From CAXBDP01 sp963974465 (GTDB taxonomy: Bacteria; Bacteroidota; Bacteroidia; Cytophagales; Cyclobacteriaceae), in NCBI GenBank assembly GCA_049340005.1, contig JBMPIY010000011.1: a stretch of 64,000 nt of DNA. One strand, given 5' to 3'. Below are positions 1-8,008 of the stretch, in pieces; within the stretch, counting starts at the first letter, position 1, and the number at the start of each line of letters is the position of its first letter. The translations under genes and the position numbers were made by a program. The notes below the pieces were generated by a model. The model made no database searches, had not been told where the DNA came from, and was given only the letters and a program-made list of their open reading frames with translations.

Positions 1-1
1 A

Positions 2-427
2 CGACATACAAGGACAAGCGAAGTCCTTCACATGATGGCCGAATCGATTCACAAAAGATCTTTGGTCATAGTATTTTCTGATATGCTATTGAGCGAGGAA
101 GATCCGAATGAGTTTTTCTCAGCATTGCAGCATTTAAAACATGCCAAGCATGAGGTAATCCTTTTTCACACTTTGCATTACCCTACTGAGAAGGAATTTG
201 AATTTGATGAAAGACCACATGTCTTTGTAGATTCAGAGACAGGCGAAGAAGTGAAAATTAAGCCCGAAACCATCAAAGCAGAATACAAAGCTGGCATGCA
301 GCAATACATGGAAGAAATAAAACTATGGTGCCATAAAGCCAAGATCGATTTAGTGGAAGTGGATGTCACACAATCGGTGGATTCTGTACTTTTGGCTTAT
401 CTAATAAAACGTAGTAAGATGAAATAA
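2..427 (+). CDS. DUF58-family protein, C-terminal part (5' end outside the window)
   Basis: The reading frame is open from base 2, so the ATG at 32 is internal and the gene begins before the window. The visible part holds the end of a von-Willebrand-like fold: a strand with LVIVFSDM, then HEVILFHTLH, a segment with FVDSETGEE, and an ending VLLAYLIKRSKMK typical of the Bacteroidota DUF58 proteins of about 290 residues. Such proteins usually lie beside MoxR-type ATPases and BatA/BatB-like membrane proteins and are thought to act in complex assembly or stress tolerance; no partner is visible here. The family call comes from the pattern of the C-terminus and is fairly secure. The biochemical role is unknown. 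Confidence 0.8.
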   Translation, partial: RHTRTSEVLHMMAESIHKRSLVIVFSDMLLSEEDPNEFFSALQHLKHAKHEVILFHTLHYPTEKEFEFDERPHVFVDSETGEEVKIKPETIKAEYKAGMQQYMEEIKLWCHKAKIDLVEVDVTQSVDSVLLAYLIKRSKMK

Positions 428-452
428 AAAAAGCCGAACGAATCGGCTTTTC
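428..452. terminator. Bidirectional intrinsic terminator
   Basis: A 7-bp perfect stem AAGCCGA/TCGGCTT (431-437 and 443-449) with a 5-nt loop is flanked by an A-run on the left and Ts on the right. It lies between two convergent genes, the DUF58 gene ending at 427 and the ferredoxin gene ending at 473, so it can serve both. Confidence 0.8.
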
Positions 453-472
453 AAAATTTGATTTTAAAATTC

Positions 473-817
473 TTATACGTGAAGCCAATCCTTTTTAGCT
501 GTTAGTTCTTCTTCCGTTTCTACATAGTCAGGATCTTCTACGCAGCAATCTACCGGGCATACAGCTGCACATTGTGGTTCTTCGTGAAAACCAGTACACT
601 CCGTACACTTCCCTGAAACTATATAATAAAATTCGTCAGAAACTGGCTCTTGTGGTTCCTTGGCATTTACTACTGTGCCGTCTTCCAATTCTACTTCAGT
701 CAAATCTGTACCTCCTGCCCATGTCCATTCAACGCCACCTTCATAGATGGCTGTGTTTGGGCATTCAGGCTCGCATGCACCGCAATTGATGCATTCGTCG
801 GTTATCATTATTGCCAT
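473..817 (-). CDS. Dicluster 4Fe-4S ferredoxin
   Basis: A 114-residue cytosolic electron carrier. The N-terminus has the cluster motif CINCGACEPECP (Cys 10, 13, 16, 20) and a second Cys set appears around residues 70-91 (CTEC ... CAAVCPVDCC), so two [4Fe-4S] clusters are expected, as in the larger YfhL/Alvin-type ferredoxins with an insertion between the motifs. It is strongly acidic, as usual for ferredoxins. It is transcribed divergently from an acyl-CoA reductase gene, an arrangement I recall as common in Bacteroidota, which suggests but does not prove a redox link. The start is the ATG at 817; a TATTTTTG box lies upstream on the same strand. Confidence 0.92.
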   Translation of the reverse strand: MAIMITDECINCGACEPECPNTAIYEGGVEWTWAGGTDLTEVELEDGTVVNAKEPQEPVSDEFYYIVSGKCTECTGFHEEPQCAAVCPVDCCVEDPDYVETEEELTAKKDWLHV

Positions 818-854
818 ATTATCTATTTAATATTTTAAAACTCGTACCTTTCAA

Positions 855-893
855 TTCGTCAACAAAAATAGATGTCTTATGTTTGTAACCCAA
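855..893. promoter_or_regulatory. Overlapping divergent promoters of the ferredoxin and acyl-CoA reductase genes
   Basis: On the plus strand TATGTTTG (878-885) matches the Bacteroidota -7 consensus TAnnTTTG, with TTCG (855-858) exactly 19 bases upstream as a one-mismatch -33 element. This predicts transcription from about 892, 30 bases before the ATG at 922. On the minus strand TATTTTTG (870 down to 863) has a TTG (893-891) 20 bases upstream and points to the ferredoxin gene. The two promoters overlap, so they may compete. Confidence 0.6.
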
Positions 894-921
894 GCCAATT
901 AAATAATTATAATCTAAATCA

Positions 922-1932
922 ATGGGCATAGAACAAAGGATAAAGGCATTACATTTTCTTGGCGAATATTTCAGAAATGTGAACGAAGCTGAGCTTTCAA
1001 TGTTATGCGCAGATGCTCGCAATACCAATCCCTGGTTTGTAGAAGATTACACAAGACTGGCTTTCAATGGCTTGAAAGAATGGTTGCGGGAGGATAATCT
1101 TAGAAACTGGCTAAGTCCATACCTCCCAATCGACCCAAAGCCTCAAACAATCGGGTTGGTATTGGCCGGTAATATCCCATTTGTTGGTATCCACGATATT
1201 TTGAGCGTCCTTATTACTGGCCACAAAGCCAAATTAAAAATTTCCAGTCAGGATATAGTGCTTACTCGATTTTTCCTGAAAGGACTACGAGAAGTGGAGC
1301 CTCAACTTGCCGATCGACTAGAAGAGGTATTTATGCTCAAGGAAATCGATGCGGTAATTGCAACAGGCAGCAACAATACCTCCCGCTATTTCGAAACCTA
1401 CTTTGGCAAGTACCCCAATATTATCCGCAGAAACCGAACCTCTATTGCAGTATTAGACGGCACTGAGAGCCAGGCAGATCTTGATAATTTACACGATGAT
1501 TTATTCCTCTATTTCAGCTTAGGCTGCCGAAATGTGAGCAAAATCTATATTCCGGAAGGTTTTGATTTGATTAGATTAATAGAAGCTAGCAATCGCTTCG
1601 CAAAGCATTTTGAGCATCATAAATACCTAAATAATTACGATTACAACAAAGCGGTGTATCTAGTGAATAGAGTTCCACATTTGGACAGCGGATATTTTAT
1701 GCTCAAAGAAGATAAGGCTTTGGTTTCACCTCTTTCGGTGATTTTTTATGAATACTATCAAGACTTGGACGCATTGAAAGAAATCATTGAGCAACAGAAA
1801 GATAATATTCAGTGCATAGTTGGCAACTCATCGATCATTCCTTCTGCCATTCCATTTGGGCAAGCACAATTTCCCAAATTGAATGATTATGCAGATAATG
1901 TCGATACAATCGAATTTCTGAAAAACCTGTAA
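922..1932 (+). CDS. Acyl-CoA reductase, LuxC family
   Basis: A 336-residue protein of the LuxC/acyl-CoA reductase family (aldehyde-dehydrogenase fold), which reduces acyl-CoA or acyl-protein thioesters to aldehydes with NADPH. GLVLAGNIPFVGIHDIL near residue 75 is the conserved nucleotide-binding region, and SLGCRNVSK contains the expected catalytic cysteine at about position 202. It is shorter than LuxC of luminous bacteria (about 480), as in the Bacteroidota branch. No luciferase genes are nearby, so a role in aldehyde or fatty-alcohol metabolism is more likely than light. The next gene, a short-chain fatty acid transporter, starts 4 bases after the stop, so the two are probably co-transcribed. 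Confidence 0.87.
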   Translation: MGIEQRIKALHFLGEYFRNVNEAELSMLCADARNTNPWFVEDYTRLAFNGLKEWLREDNLRNWLSPYLPIDPKPQTIGLVLAGNIPFVGIHDILSVLITGHKAKLKISSQDIVLTRFFLKGLREVEPQLADRLEEVFMLKEIDAVIATGSNNTSRYFETYFGKYPNIIRRNRTSIAVLDGTESQADLDNLHDDLFLYFSLGCRNVSKIYIPEGFDLIRLIEASNRFAKHFEHHKYLNNYDYNKAVYLVNRVPHLDSGYFMLKEDKALVSPLSVIFYEYYQDLDALKEIIEQQKDNIQCIVGNSSIIPSAIPFGQAQFPKLNDYADNVDTIEFLKNL

Positions 1933-1936
1933 GTTC

Positions 1937-3262
1937 ATGAGTGCAAATGCTAAGCGATTTGAAATTCCTTCTCCATTTGCTTTAGCCATTGGGCTTACTT
2001 TTGTCACTTTTATTCTTACATGGATTTTTACTGATGCTGAAAGCAGCGAGTCTCCACGACTACTTGAGCTAGCCAATTATTGGAGCATGGGATTTTGGGA
2101 GCTTTTAGAGTTTTCCATGCAAATGTCCCTAATTCTGATACTTGGTTATACGCTGGCTATTACACCCATTGCAGATAAGTTAACCTCCCGCCTTATTTCA
2201 AAATGCAATGACACAGCATCATCAGTAATTACTGTGGCATTGGGAGCCTTGATTTGCGCTTGGCTCAACTGGGGACTTGGCCTTATCGTGGGAGCTGTAT
2301 TGGCCAGAAAAGTAGCAGAAAAGGCCAAAAGAGAAGGTTTTCCGATCAATTATCCTCTAATTGGTGCGGCTGGATACAGCGGATTGATGATCTGGCATGG
2401 AGGATTTTCTGGCAGCTCTACCCTATCTATTGCCGAAGGAAATCATTTTCTGGTAGATAAAATTGGCGTGATTGATATCGGTCAAACTATTCTTTCGGAT
2501 ATGAATTTATGGCTAAGCTTATGCTTGATTATTTCAATTCCTGCTTTTCTGTATTGGCAAGCTAAATCGCGAAAAAGCAAAGAAAGTATCCCAACCTTAG
2601 CCCATTCTAATTTTGATGAAATACAGTTAACTGATGAAAGCAAATGGGATCGTAACAGATGGATAGGATCTATTTTTGGAGCGATTATCCTAATGGCTGC
2701 AATTAGTCAGTTAATCTACTCTCAATCTTCTGCCATTTCTCAATTCAACATCAACTTTGTCAACTTCCTTTTCTTTGGCTTTGGTATGCTACTTCATGGC
2801 AGTTTAGCCGGATTCGTAAAAGCCATTGAACGCGCTGTGGGTGCTTCTGCTGGCATTATCATCCAATTTCCGCTCTACGCTGGAATCATGGGTTTAATGA
2901 AATATTCAGGTTTAGCGGCTGACTTTGCTATGCAACTTTCAAGCATTTCCAATGAGTTTACTTTTCCTGTTTTGGCATTTCTATCTGCTGCCATTACCAA
3001 TGTATTTGTGCCAAGCGGTGGTGGACAATGGGCCGTGCAAGGACCTGTATTAATGGAAGCCGCTCAACAATTAGGGGTACCTATTTGGAAAACTGTAATG
3101 GCATTTGCCTATGGCGATCAATTAACAAATATGCTGCAACCGTTCTGGGCATTACCACTTTTAGGTATCACTCAATTGAAAGCAAGAGAAATTCTCCCCT
3201 ACACAATTAAACTCTTGTTATTAGGTCTGGTAATTTTTACAGTCTTTTTAATGTTATTCTAA
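1937..3262 (+). CDS. Short-chain fatty acid transporter, AtoE family
   Basis: A 441-residue integral membrane protein with about a dozen hydrophobic segments. It begins with the family signature PSPFALAIGLT, followed by a FWELLEFSMQMSLIL stretch, NWGLGLIVGAVLAR, and YSGLMIWHGGFSGSS, all hallmarks of AtoE-type permeases for acetoacetate, butyrate and similar acids. The C-terminal PSGGGQWAVQGPVLMEAA segment is also conserved. Its position 4 bases behind the acyl-CoA reductase suggests joint expression and a shared concern with acyl units. The substrate cannot be decided from sequence. Confidence 0.9.
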   Translation: MSANAKRFEIPSPFALAIGLTFVTFILTWIFTDAESSESPRLLELANYWSMGFWELLEFSMQMSLILILGYTLAITPIADKLTSRLISKCNDTASSVITVALGALICAWLNWGLGLIVGAVLARKVAEKAKREGFPINYPLIGAAGYSGLMIWHGGFSGSSTLSIAEGNHFLVDKIGVIDIGQTILSDMNLWLSLCLIISIPAFLYWQAKSRKSKESIPTLAHSNFDEIQLTDESKWDRNRWIGSIFGAIILMAAISQLIYSQSSAISQFNINFVNFLFFGFGMLLHGSLAGFVKAIERAVGASAGIIIQFPLYAGIMGLMKYSGLAADFAMQLSSISNEFTFPVLAFLSAAITNVFVPSGGGQWAVQGPVLMEAAQQLGVPIWKTVMAFAYGDQLTNMLQPFWALPLLGITQLKAREILPYTIKLLLLGLVIFTVFLMLF

Positions 3263-3320
3263 ATAAGCTTGGCTTATTAATTTGAGTTTTAACTCAAAGC
3301 TTTATTTTGTATTTTCGCAC

Positions 3321-3336
3321 TTGGATTTAAATCCAA
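3321..3336. promoter_or_regulatory. Perfect 16-bp palindrome upstream of aconitase
   Basis: TTGGATTTAAATCCAA is a perfect palindrome located 35 bases before the aconitase ATG. A smaller dyad, GAGTT-TT-AACTC, lies at 3284-3295, and a near-consensus -7 box TATTTTCG sits at 3310-3317 directly before the palindrome. The palindrome would thus be at or just after the start of transcription, a typical repressor position. No regulator can be named. Confidence 0.4.
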
Positions 3337-3370
3337 TAATTAGGATAGAAAAATTTAATCCCCTATAAAT

Positions 3371-5638
3371 ATGACTTTTGATTTAGACATGATTAAGGCT
3401 GTCTACAAGCGAATTCCCGAAAGAGTGGAAGCAGCTCGCAAAGTAGTAGGCAAACCTCTTACACTTACAGAGAAAATATTATACAGTCACTTATATGATG
3501 TAAGTACAGATAAACCTTTCGAAAGAGGTAAAACTTACGTTGATTTTGCTCCGGACAGAGTTGCCATGCAGGATGCTACAGCTCAAATGGCTCTATTGCA
3601 ATTTATGCAAGCGGGCAAAAAGCAGGCTGCCGTTCCTTCTACTGTGCATTGTGATCACTTGATCCAAGCCAAAGTAGGTGCAGTAGCCGATTTACAAAGA
3701 GCTGTAGATGGCAACAAAGAGGTGTTTGATTTCTTGTCTTCAGTTTCAAATAAATATGGTATCGGATTTTGGAAACCTGGTGCAGGTATCATTCACCAAG
3801 TTGTTCTTGAAAATTACGCATTCCCAGGCGGAATGATGATTGGTACTGATTCTCACACGCCAAATGCGGGAGGCTTAGGTATGGTTGCCATCGGAGTTGG
3901 TGGCGCTGATGCCGTGGATGTAATGGCAGGAATGGCCTGGGAACTTAAATTCCCTAAATTGATTGGTGTGCACCTTACAGGTAAGATGAGCGGGTGGACA
4001 TCTGCAAAAGATGTAATTCTAAAAGTAGCTGGTATCCTCACTGTAAAAGGTGGTACTGGTGCAATTGTAGAATATTTCGGAGATGGTGCGGATAGTATCA
4101 GCTGTACAGGCAAAGGTACTATCTGTAATATGGGTGCTGAGATAGGAGCTACTACTTCAATTTTCGCTTATGGCGACAAAATGAAGGATTACCTTATGGC
4201 TACCGAAAGAGCTGATGTTGCTGAATTAGCCGAAGGTATTAGAGAACATTTGAGAGGTGACGAAGAAGTATATGCAAACCCTAGTGCTTATTATGATCAA
4301 GTAATTGAGATTAACCTTGATGAACTTGAACCACACGTAAACGGTCCTTTCACGCCGGATTTAGCATGGCCTATCTCAAAATTGGCTGCTGCCTTTAAAG
4401 AAAACGGCTGGCCGGAAAAACTTGAAGTTGGTTTGATCGGATCTTGTACAAACTCAAGTTATGAGGATTTGACAAGAGCAGCATCAATTGCAAAACAAGC
4501 AGTTGACAAAAACCTTACTGTAAATTCAGAATTCACTATTACTCCTGGTTCGGAAGTAGTAAGATTTACAGCTGAAAGAGATGGCTTATTGGAAACATTT
4601 GACAAAATGGGTGGTGTGGTATTAGCAAATGCCTGTGGACCATGTATCGGTCAGTGGGCAAGACATACCAATGACCCTGACAAGAAGAATACAATCCTCA
4701 CTTCTTTCAATAGAAACTTTGCAAAAAGAAATGATGGCAATCCAAATACTCACGCTTTTGTAGCTTCACCTGAATTGGTTACTGCAATGGCTATTGCGGG
4801 TGACATGACTTTCAATCCATTGACTGATAGCATCAAAAACAAGGATGGTCAGATGGTGAAATTAGATGAGCCAAAAGGAATTGAATTACCACCAATGGGA
4901 TTCGATGCCGAAGATCCGGGATACCAAGCTCCAGCGGCGGACGGTTCTACAGTTTCTGTAGTGGTAAATGAAGGTAGCGAAAGATTACAGTTGCTTCCTG
5001 AATTCAAACCATGGAATGGTAAGAATATCACTGATGCAGTTCTGTTGATTAAAGCAAAAGGCAAATGTACAACCGATCATATTTCTATGGCAGGCCCTTG
5101 GTTGCGCTACAGAGGTCACTTAGATAACATTTCAAACAACACGCTTACGGGTGCAACAAATGCATTCAATGGAGCAGTTGACTCCGTGAAAAATCAATTG
5201 GAAGGTGGTTACGGTAAAGTACCAGATGTAGCTAGAGTTTACAAAGCTGCTGGCATTCCAAGTGTAGTAATTGGAGATCATAACTATGGAGAAGGATCAT
5301 CAAGAGAACATGCAGCTATGCAGCCTCGATTCTTAGGTGTAATTGCTGTTATAGTAAAGTCATTTGCACGTATTCATGAGACTAATCTTAAAAAGCAAGG
5401 TATGCTAGGACTTACCTTTGCTAATGAAGCTGATTACGATCTGATCCGCGAAAATGATAGAATTGACTTTATTGACTTAGAAGAATTTGCAGAAGGCAAG
5501 CCACTTACCATTCTAGCTAAGCACGATGATGGCACAAGTGATAAAATAAGCTTAAACCATACATATAATGCTTCTCAGATAGCTTGGTTCAAAGCTGGTT
5601 CAGCTTTGAATTTGATCAAGTTGATGGAAAAGGAATAA
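3371..5638 (+). CDS. acn: Aconitate hydratase, mitochondrial type
   Basis: A 755-residue cytosolic enzyme that interconverts citrate and isocitrate in the TCA cycle. Its length and sequence match the mitochondrial-type aconitases rather than the roughly 890-residue AcnA/IRP type. The [4Fe-4S] ligands are visible as GSCTNSS (Cys about 359) and NACGPCIG (Cys about 422 and 425), the positions known from bovine aconitase. TDSHTPNAGGLG near residue 160 and the swivel domain YGEGSSREHAAMQPR near 640 are intact. The gene stands alone between a palindrome-bearing upstream region and a strong terminator. Confidence 0.97.
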   Translation: MTFDLDMIKAVYKRIPERVEAARKVVGKPLTLTEKILYSHLYDVSTDKPFERGKTYVDFAPDRVAMQDATAQMALLQFMQAGKKQAAVPSTVHCDHLIQAKVGAVADLQRAVDGNKEVFDFLSSVSNKYGIGFWKPGAGIIHQVVLENYAFPGGMMIGTDSHTPNAGGLGMVAIGVGGADAVDVMAGMAWELKFPKLIGVHLTGKMSGWTSAKDVILKVAGILTVKGGTGAIVEYFGDGADSISCTGKGTICNMGAEIGATTSIFAYGDKMKDYLMATERADVAELAEGIREHLRGDEEVYANPSAYYDQVIEINLDELEPHVNGPFTPDLAWPISKLAAAFKENGWPEKLEVGLIGSCTNSSYEDLTRAASIAKQAVDKNLTVNSEFTITPGSEVVRFTAERDGLLETFDKMGGVVLANACGPCIGQWARHTNDPDKKNTILTSFNRNFAKRNDGNPNTHAFVASPELVTAMAIAGDMTFNPLTDSIKNKDGQMVKLDEPKGIELPPMGFDAEDPGYQAPAADGSTVSVVVNEGSERLQLLPEFKPWNGKNITDAVLLIKAKGKCTTDHISMAGPWLRYRGHLDNISNNTLTGATNAFNGAVDSVKNQLEGGYGKVPDVARVYKAAGIPSVVIGDHNYGEGSSREHAAMQPRFLGVIAVIVKSFARIHETNLKKQGMLGLTFANEADYDLIRENDRIDFIDLEEFAEGKPLTILAKHDDGTSDKISLNHTYNASQIAWFKAGSALNLIKLMEKE

Positions 5639-5670
5639 AATAAACTTTTAAATTTAAATATTATCTTTGA

Positions 5671-5708
5671 AATGAGACGGGTTGAGAAATCCGTCTCATT
5701 TTTTTTTA
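5671..5708 (+). terminator. Intrinsic terminator of the aconitase gene
   Basis: A perfect 10-bp stem AATGAGACGG/CCGTCTCATT (5671-5680 and 5691-5700) with a 10-nt loop is followed by a run of eight Ts. It lies 33 bases after the stop codon. Confidence 0.93.
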
Positions 5709-5792
5709 CGAATATGATAAAAAGAAATAAATTCACGCTAGAGAACAAATAAAGATTCTTATCTGTTTTTTATCAGGAAAATAAAATAAGAT

Positions 5793-7109
5793 ATGCAAAG
5801 CAATAAAAATTGGAAGATAATATTTGGCAGCTTATTAGTGGTAAGCTACCTGATAGTAGGATGTAGGGAAAAGGAAGATGAAGAGCAATCTTATGAAGAT
5901 GCAGTAGTCAATCAAATAAAAGATAAGATTGTAGAGACAATGGATGACTTTTATTTTTGGAGAGAAAATATCCCACCTGGAATTGACCCATTGGCATTTA
6001 GTGATTATAGCAGCTTAGTAGATGCGATGCTTTATAAGCCAATTGACAAATGGTCTTATATCACAAGCAAAGAAGAGTTTGATGCTCTAACAAGAGCTGG
6101 TCAATATGCAGGACATGGATTTGTGCAAAGTATCGATGTAGAAGGAAATTTGAGAATTGGTGCAGTTTTCAAAGACTCTCCCGCAGATCAAGCTGGTTTC
6201 AAAAGATCAACCAAGATTTTATCCATTAATGGCAAAAGTACCGAGGAAATCCTAGCGACAAACACTTTAACTGAGGTAATTGGTGCAAGGGAAGTTGGCG
6301 TTGTAAACAATTTCAGAATTGAAGATCCTGACGGGACAATTCGCGATGTGCAAGTGAATAAAGCAATTGTAACTCAAAACACAGTAATGCATCATCAAAT
6401 CGAAACTGTTGGAAATAAGAAAATTGGCTACTTGGTATTTATGGCGTTTAGAGAATCTTCAATTGCGGAATTGGATATAGCATTTGCTGAATTCAAAGCA
6501 GCTGGAGTTACTGACTTGATCATTGACTTTAGATATAATGGTGGTGGCTTTGTAAATGTAGCCGAATACCTTGCCAATATGATAGCACCTACTTCTGCTG
6601 TAGGTCAAATTTTGTCTAAATATACCTTCAATAGTAGACAAAGCTCACAAGAAACAACTCTACGAATTGGAGCAAATTCATTAAATCTCAATTTACAAAG
6701 AATGGTAGCCATAACTTCTCCAAGTACAGCCTCGGCTAGTGAATTGGTGATAAATGGCCTAGAACCATTTATGGACGTGAAATTAGTTGGTGAGCAGACA
6801 GGTGGAAAACCAGTTGGCGCTTATGTAATCCAAATTTCAGATCAAATTTTGGTACCAATTACCTTTAAAGCCGTAAATGCAAATGGTATTGGTGATTACT
6901 ACGATGGCTTACCAGTTGACAAAGAAGTGATTGATGGTCTAGATAAAGATTGGGGTGACCCAGAAGAAGCTCGATATAAAGAAGCCGTTCATTATATTGT
7001 GAATGGATCGTTTACAAGCTCTGCTTCCGCAAGACAATTGAGTAATTTCTACAGGACTAAAACACTCAATATGATGCAGGGGTTTCAAGCAGAAATTGGT
7101 GCATATTAA
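5793..7109 (+). CDS. S41-family peptidase, lipoprotein
   Basis: A 438-residue exported protease. The N-terminus is a lipoprotein signal (hydrophobic run to LIVGC, lipidated Cys 24). An N-terminal helical part is followed by a PDZ-like segment around residues 105-185 and the S41 catalytic fold with LIIDFRYNGGG (about 246-256), the nucleophile region SPSTASASELV (about 309-319), and GEQTGGKPVG, which carries the likely base lysine. Tail-specific proteases of this kind cleave exported proteins from their C-termini. It converges with the downstream TPR lipoprotein gene, overlapping it by 4 bases. Substrate unknown. Confidence 0.9.
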   Translation: MQSNKNWKIIFGSLLVVSYLIVGCREKEDEEQSYEDAVVNQIKDKIVETMDDFYFWRENIPPGIDPLAFSDYSSLVDAMLYKPIDKWSYITSKEEFDALTRAGQYAGHGFVQSIDVEGNLRIGAVFKDSPADQAGFKRSTKILSINGKSTEEILATNTLTEVIGAREVGVVNNFRIEDPDGTIRDVQVNKAIVTQNTVMHHQIETVGNKKIGYLVFMAFRESSIAELDIAFAEFKAAGVTDLIIDFRYNGGGFVNVAEYLANMIAPTSAVGQILSKYTFNSRQSSQETTLRIGANSLNLNLQRMVAITSPSTASASELVINGLEPFMDVKLVGEQTGGKPVGAYVIQISDQILVPITFKAVNANGIGDYYDGLPVDKEVIDGLDKDWGDPEEARYKEAVHYIVNGSFTSSASARQLSNFYRTKTLNMMQGFQAEIGAY

Positions 7110-7720
7110 GCCAACTTCACTCCCATTCTTCTATTGATTTCTTGAAGACGCTCCGTAAGCTCCGGAAAACTTGGATATATTCTTTTCAAGTTTTCCAGAG
7201 CTTCTCGAGCTAAATAGTATTGGCGACTTTTGATATAGATATTTGCTTGCCCAGATAAAGCTCCGAAGTGTCTTTTTTCAAGTTCTAATGTTTTCTGAAT
7301 ATCCGAAAGAGCTTTTCCGTACTCTCCCATTGCATAAAACACCGTTGCCCGCTTATTCCAAACTTCTGGATAGTCGGGCATTACTTTTATTACCTCTTCA
7401 AAGGCTTTTAAAGCTATTCCAAACTCTTCACTTTCTAGTGCGTCAGAGCCTATTTTCATCACGGTGTTTACTTGCATAATACCACTTTGGTTCCAAAGGT
7501 AATTGATCCTATTGCGTACTCTACGAATCTCTCTGCCTCCTAAATCCTCTCCTGCCAAACGATTAAACAGACTGTCAACTTCAGAGTTGACACCCATCTT
7601 GAATTCCTGATATTCTTTGTATTGTTTTCCAGATAAATCTTTGAGAATAGGCGAACGGCTATCGTGACAAGAAGCCATTAGAATGAGAATGCTAAGTATG
7701 CCTATTAAATTTCTATACAT
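7106..7720 (-). CDS. TPR-containing lipoprotein
   Basis: A roughly 204-residue lipoprotein. I place the start at the ATG at 7720 because it directly precedes a signal peptide with lipobox LMASC; an in-frame ATG at 7744 would add eight residues. The middle and C-terminal parts contain about three tetratricopeptide-like helical repeats (for example ALKAFEEVIKVMPDYPEVWNKRATVFYAMGEYGKA, seen as repeated A-F-E and Y-A-M-G patterns). Such proteins act as periplasmic scaffolds. The 3' end overlaps the convergent S41 gene by 4 bases. Specific role unknown. Confidence 0.8.
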   Translation of the reverse strand: MYRNLIGILSILILMASCHDSRSPILKDLSGKQYKEYQEFKMGVNSEVDSLFNRLAGEDLGGREIRRVRNRINYLWNQSGIMQVNTVMKIGSDALESEEFGIALKAFEEVIKVMPDYPEVWNKRATVFYAMGEYGKALSDIQKTLELEKRHFGALSGQANIYIKSRQYYLAREALENLKRIYPSFPELTERLQEINRRMGVKLA

Positions 7721-7952
7721 TGAATAAATAAATTGAAATGTCATCCTAACGGCTCTTACGAATAATCAAGCCTAAAGGTATTTTTCCATCATTCAGAGAT
7801 AATATTAATTTCGGAAATATTCTTCAAATAGAAAATTTATAATCATCAAATAGTTCCACTCGTGGAATTTAATAACGCAAAAGGCAAAAACTCCACCAAT
7901 AACCCATATTTTTATTGATTAATATTGTTTTCAACAAAATCAGACTATCCTC

Positions 7953-7970
7953 CCGCTTATTTCTAAGCGG
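7953..7970. other. Hairpin in the 5' region of the M14 peptidase gene
   Basis: CCGCTTA/TAAGCGG with a TTTC loop, 38 bases before the likely start codon at 8009. The left arm overlaps one copy of the CCTCCCGC octamer (7949-7956). The loop and flanks (TTATTTCTAA) are identical to those of the hairpin that follows the same gene at 9685. The rest of 7721-8008 is AT-rich and holds no gene; a 14-bp dyad TTCCAC-TC-GTGGAA lies at 7854-7867. Confidence 0.4.
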
Positions 7971-8008
7971 AGTCAAAAATGAATTTCCAATTATCTAATA
8001 TCTATCTA

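Noticed and set aside
819..1028. Minus-strand frame of 69 codons opposite the acyl-CoA reductase start
   Set aside because: It is antisense to a solid gene and covers the divergent promoter region.
922..1932. Bioluminescence operon (LuxC)
   Set aside because: No luxA, luxB, luxD or luxE homologue is nearby and the LuxC-family protein is of the short Bacteroidota type.
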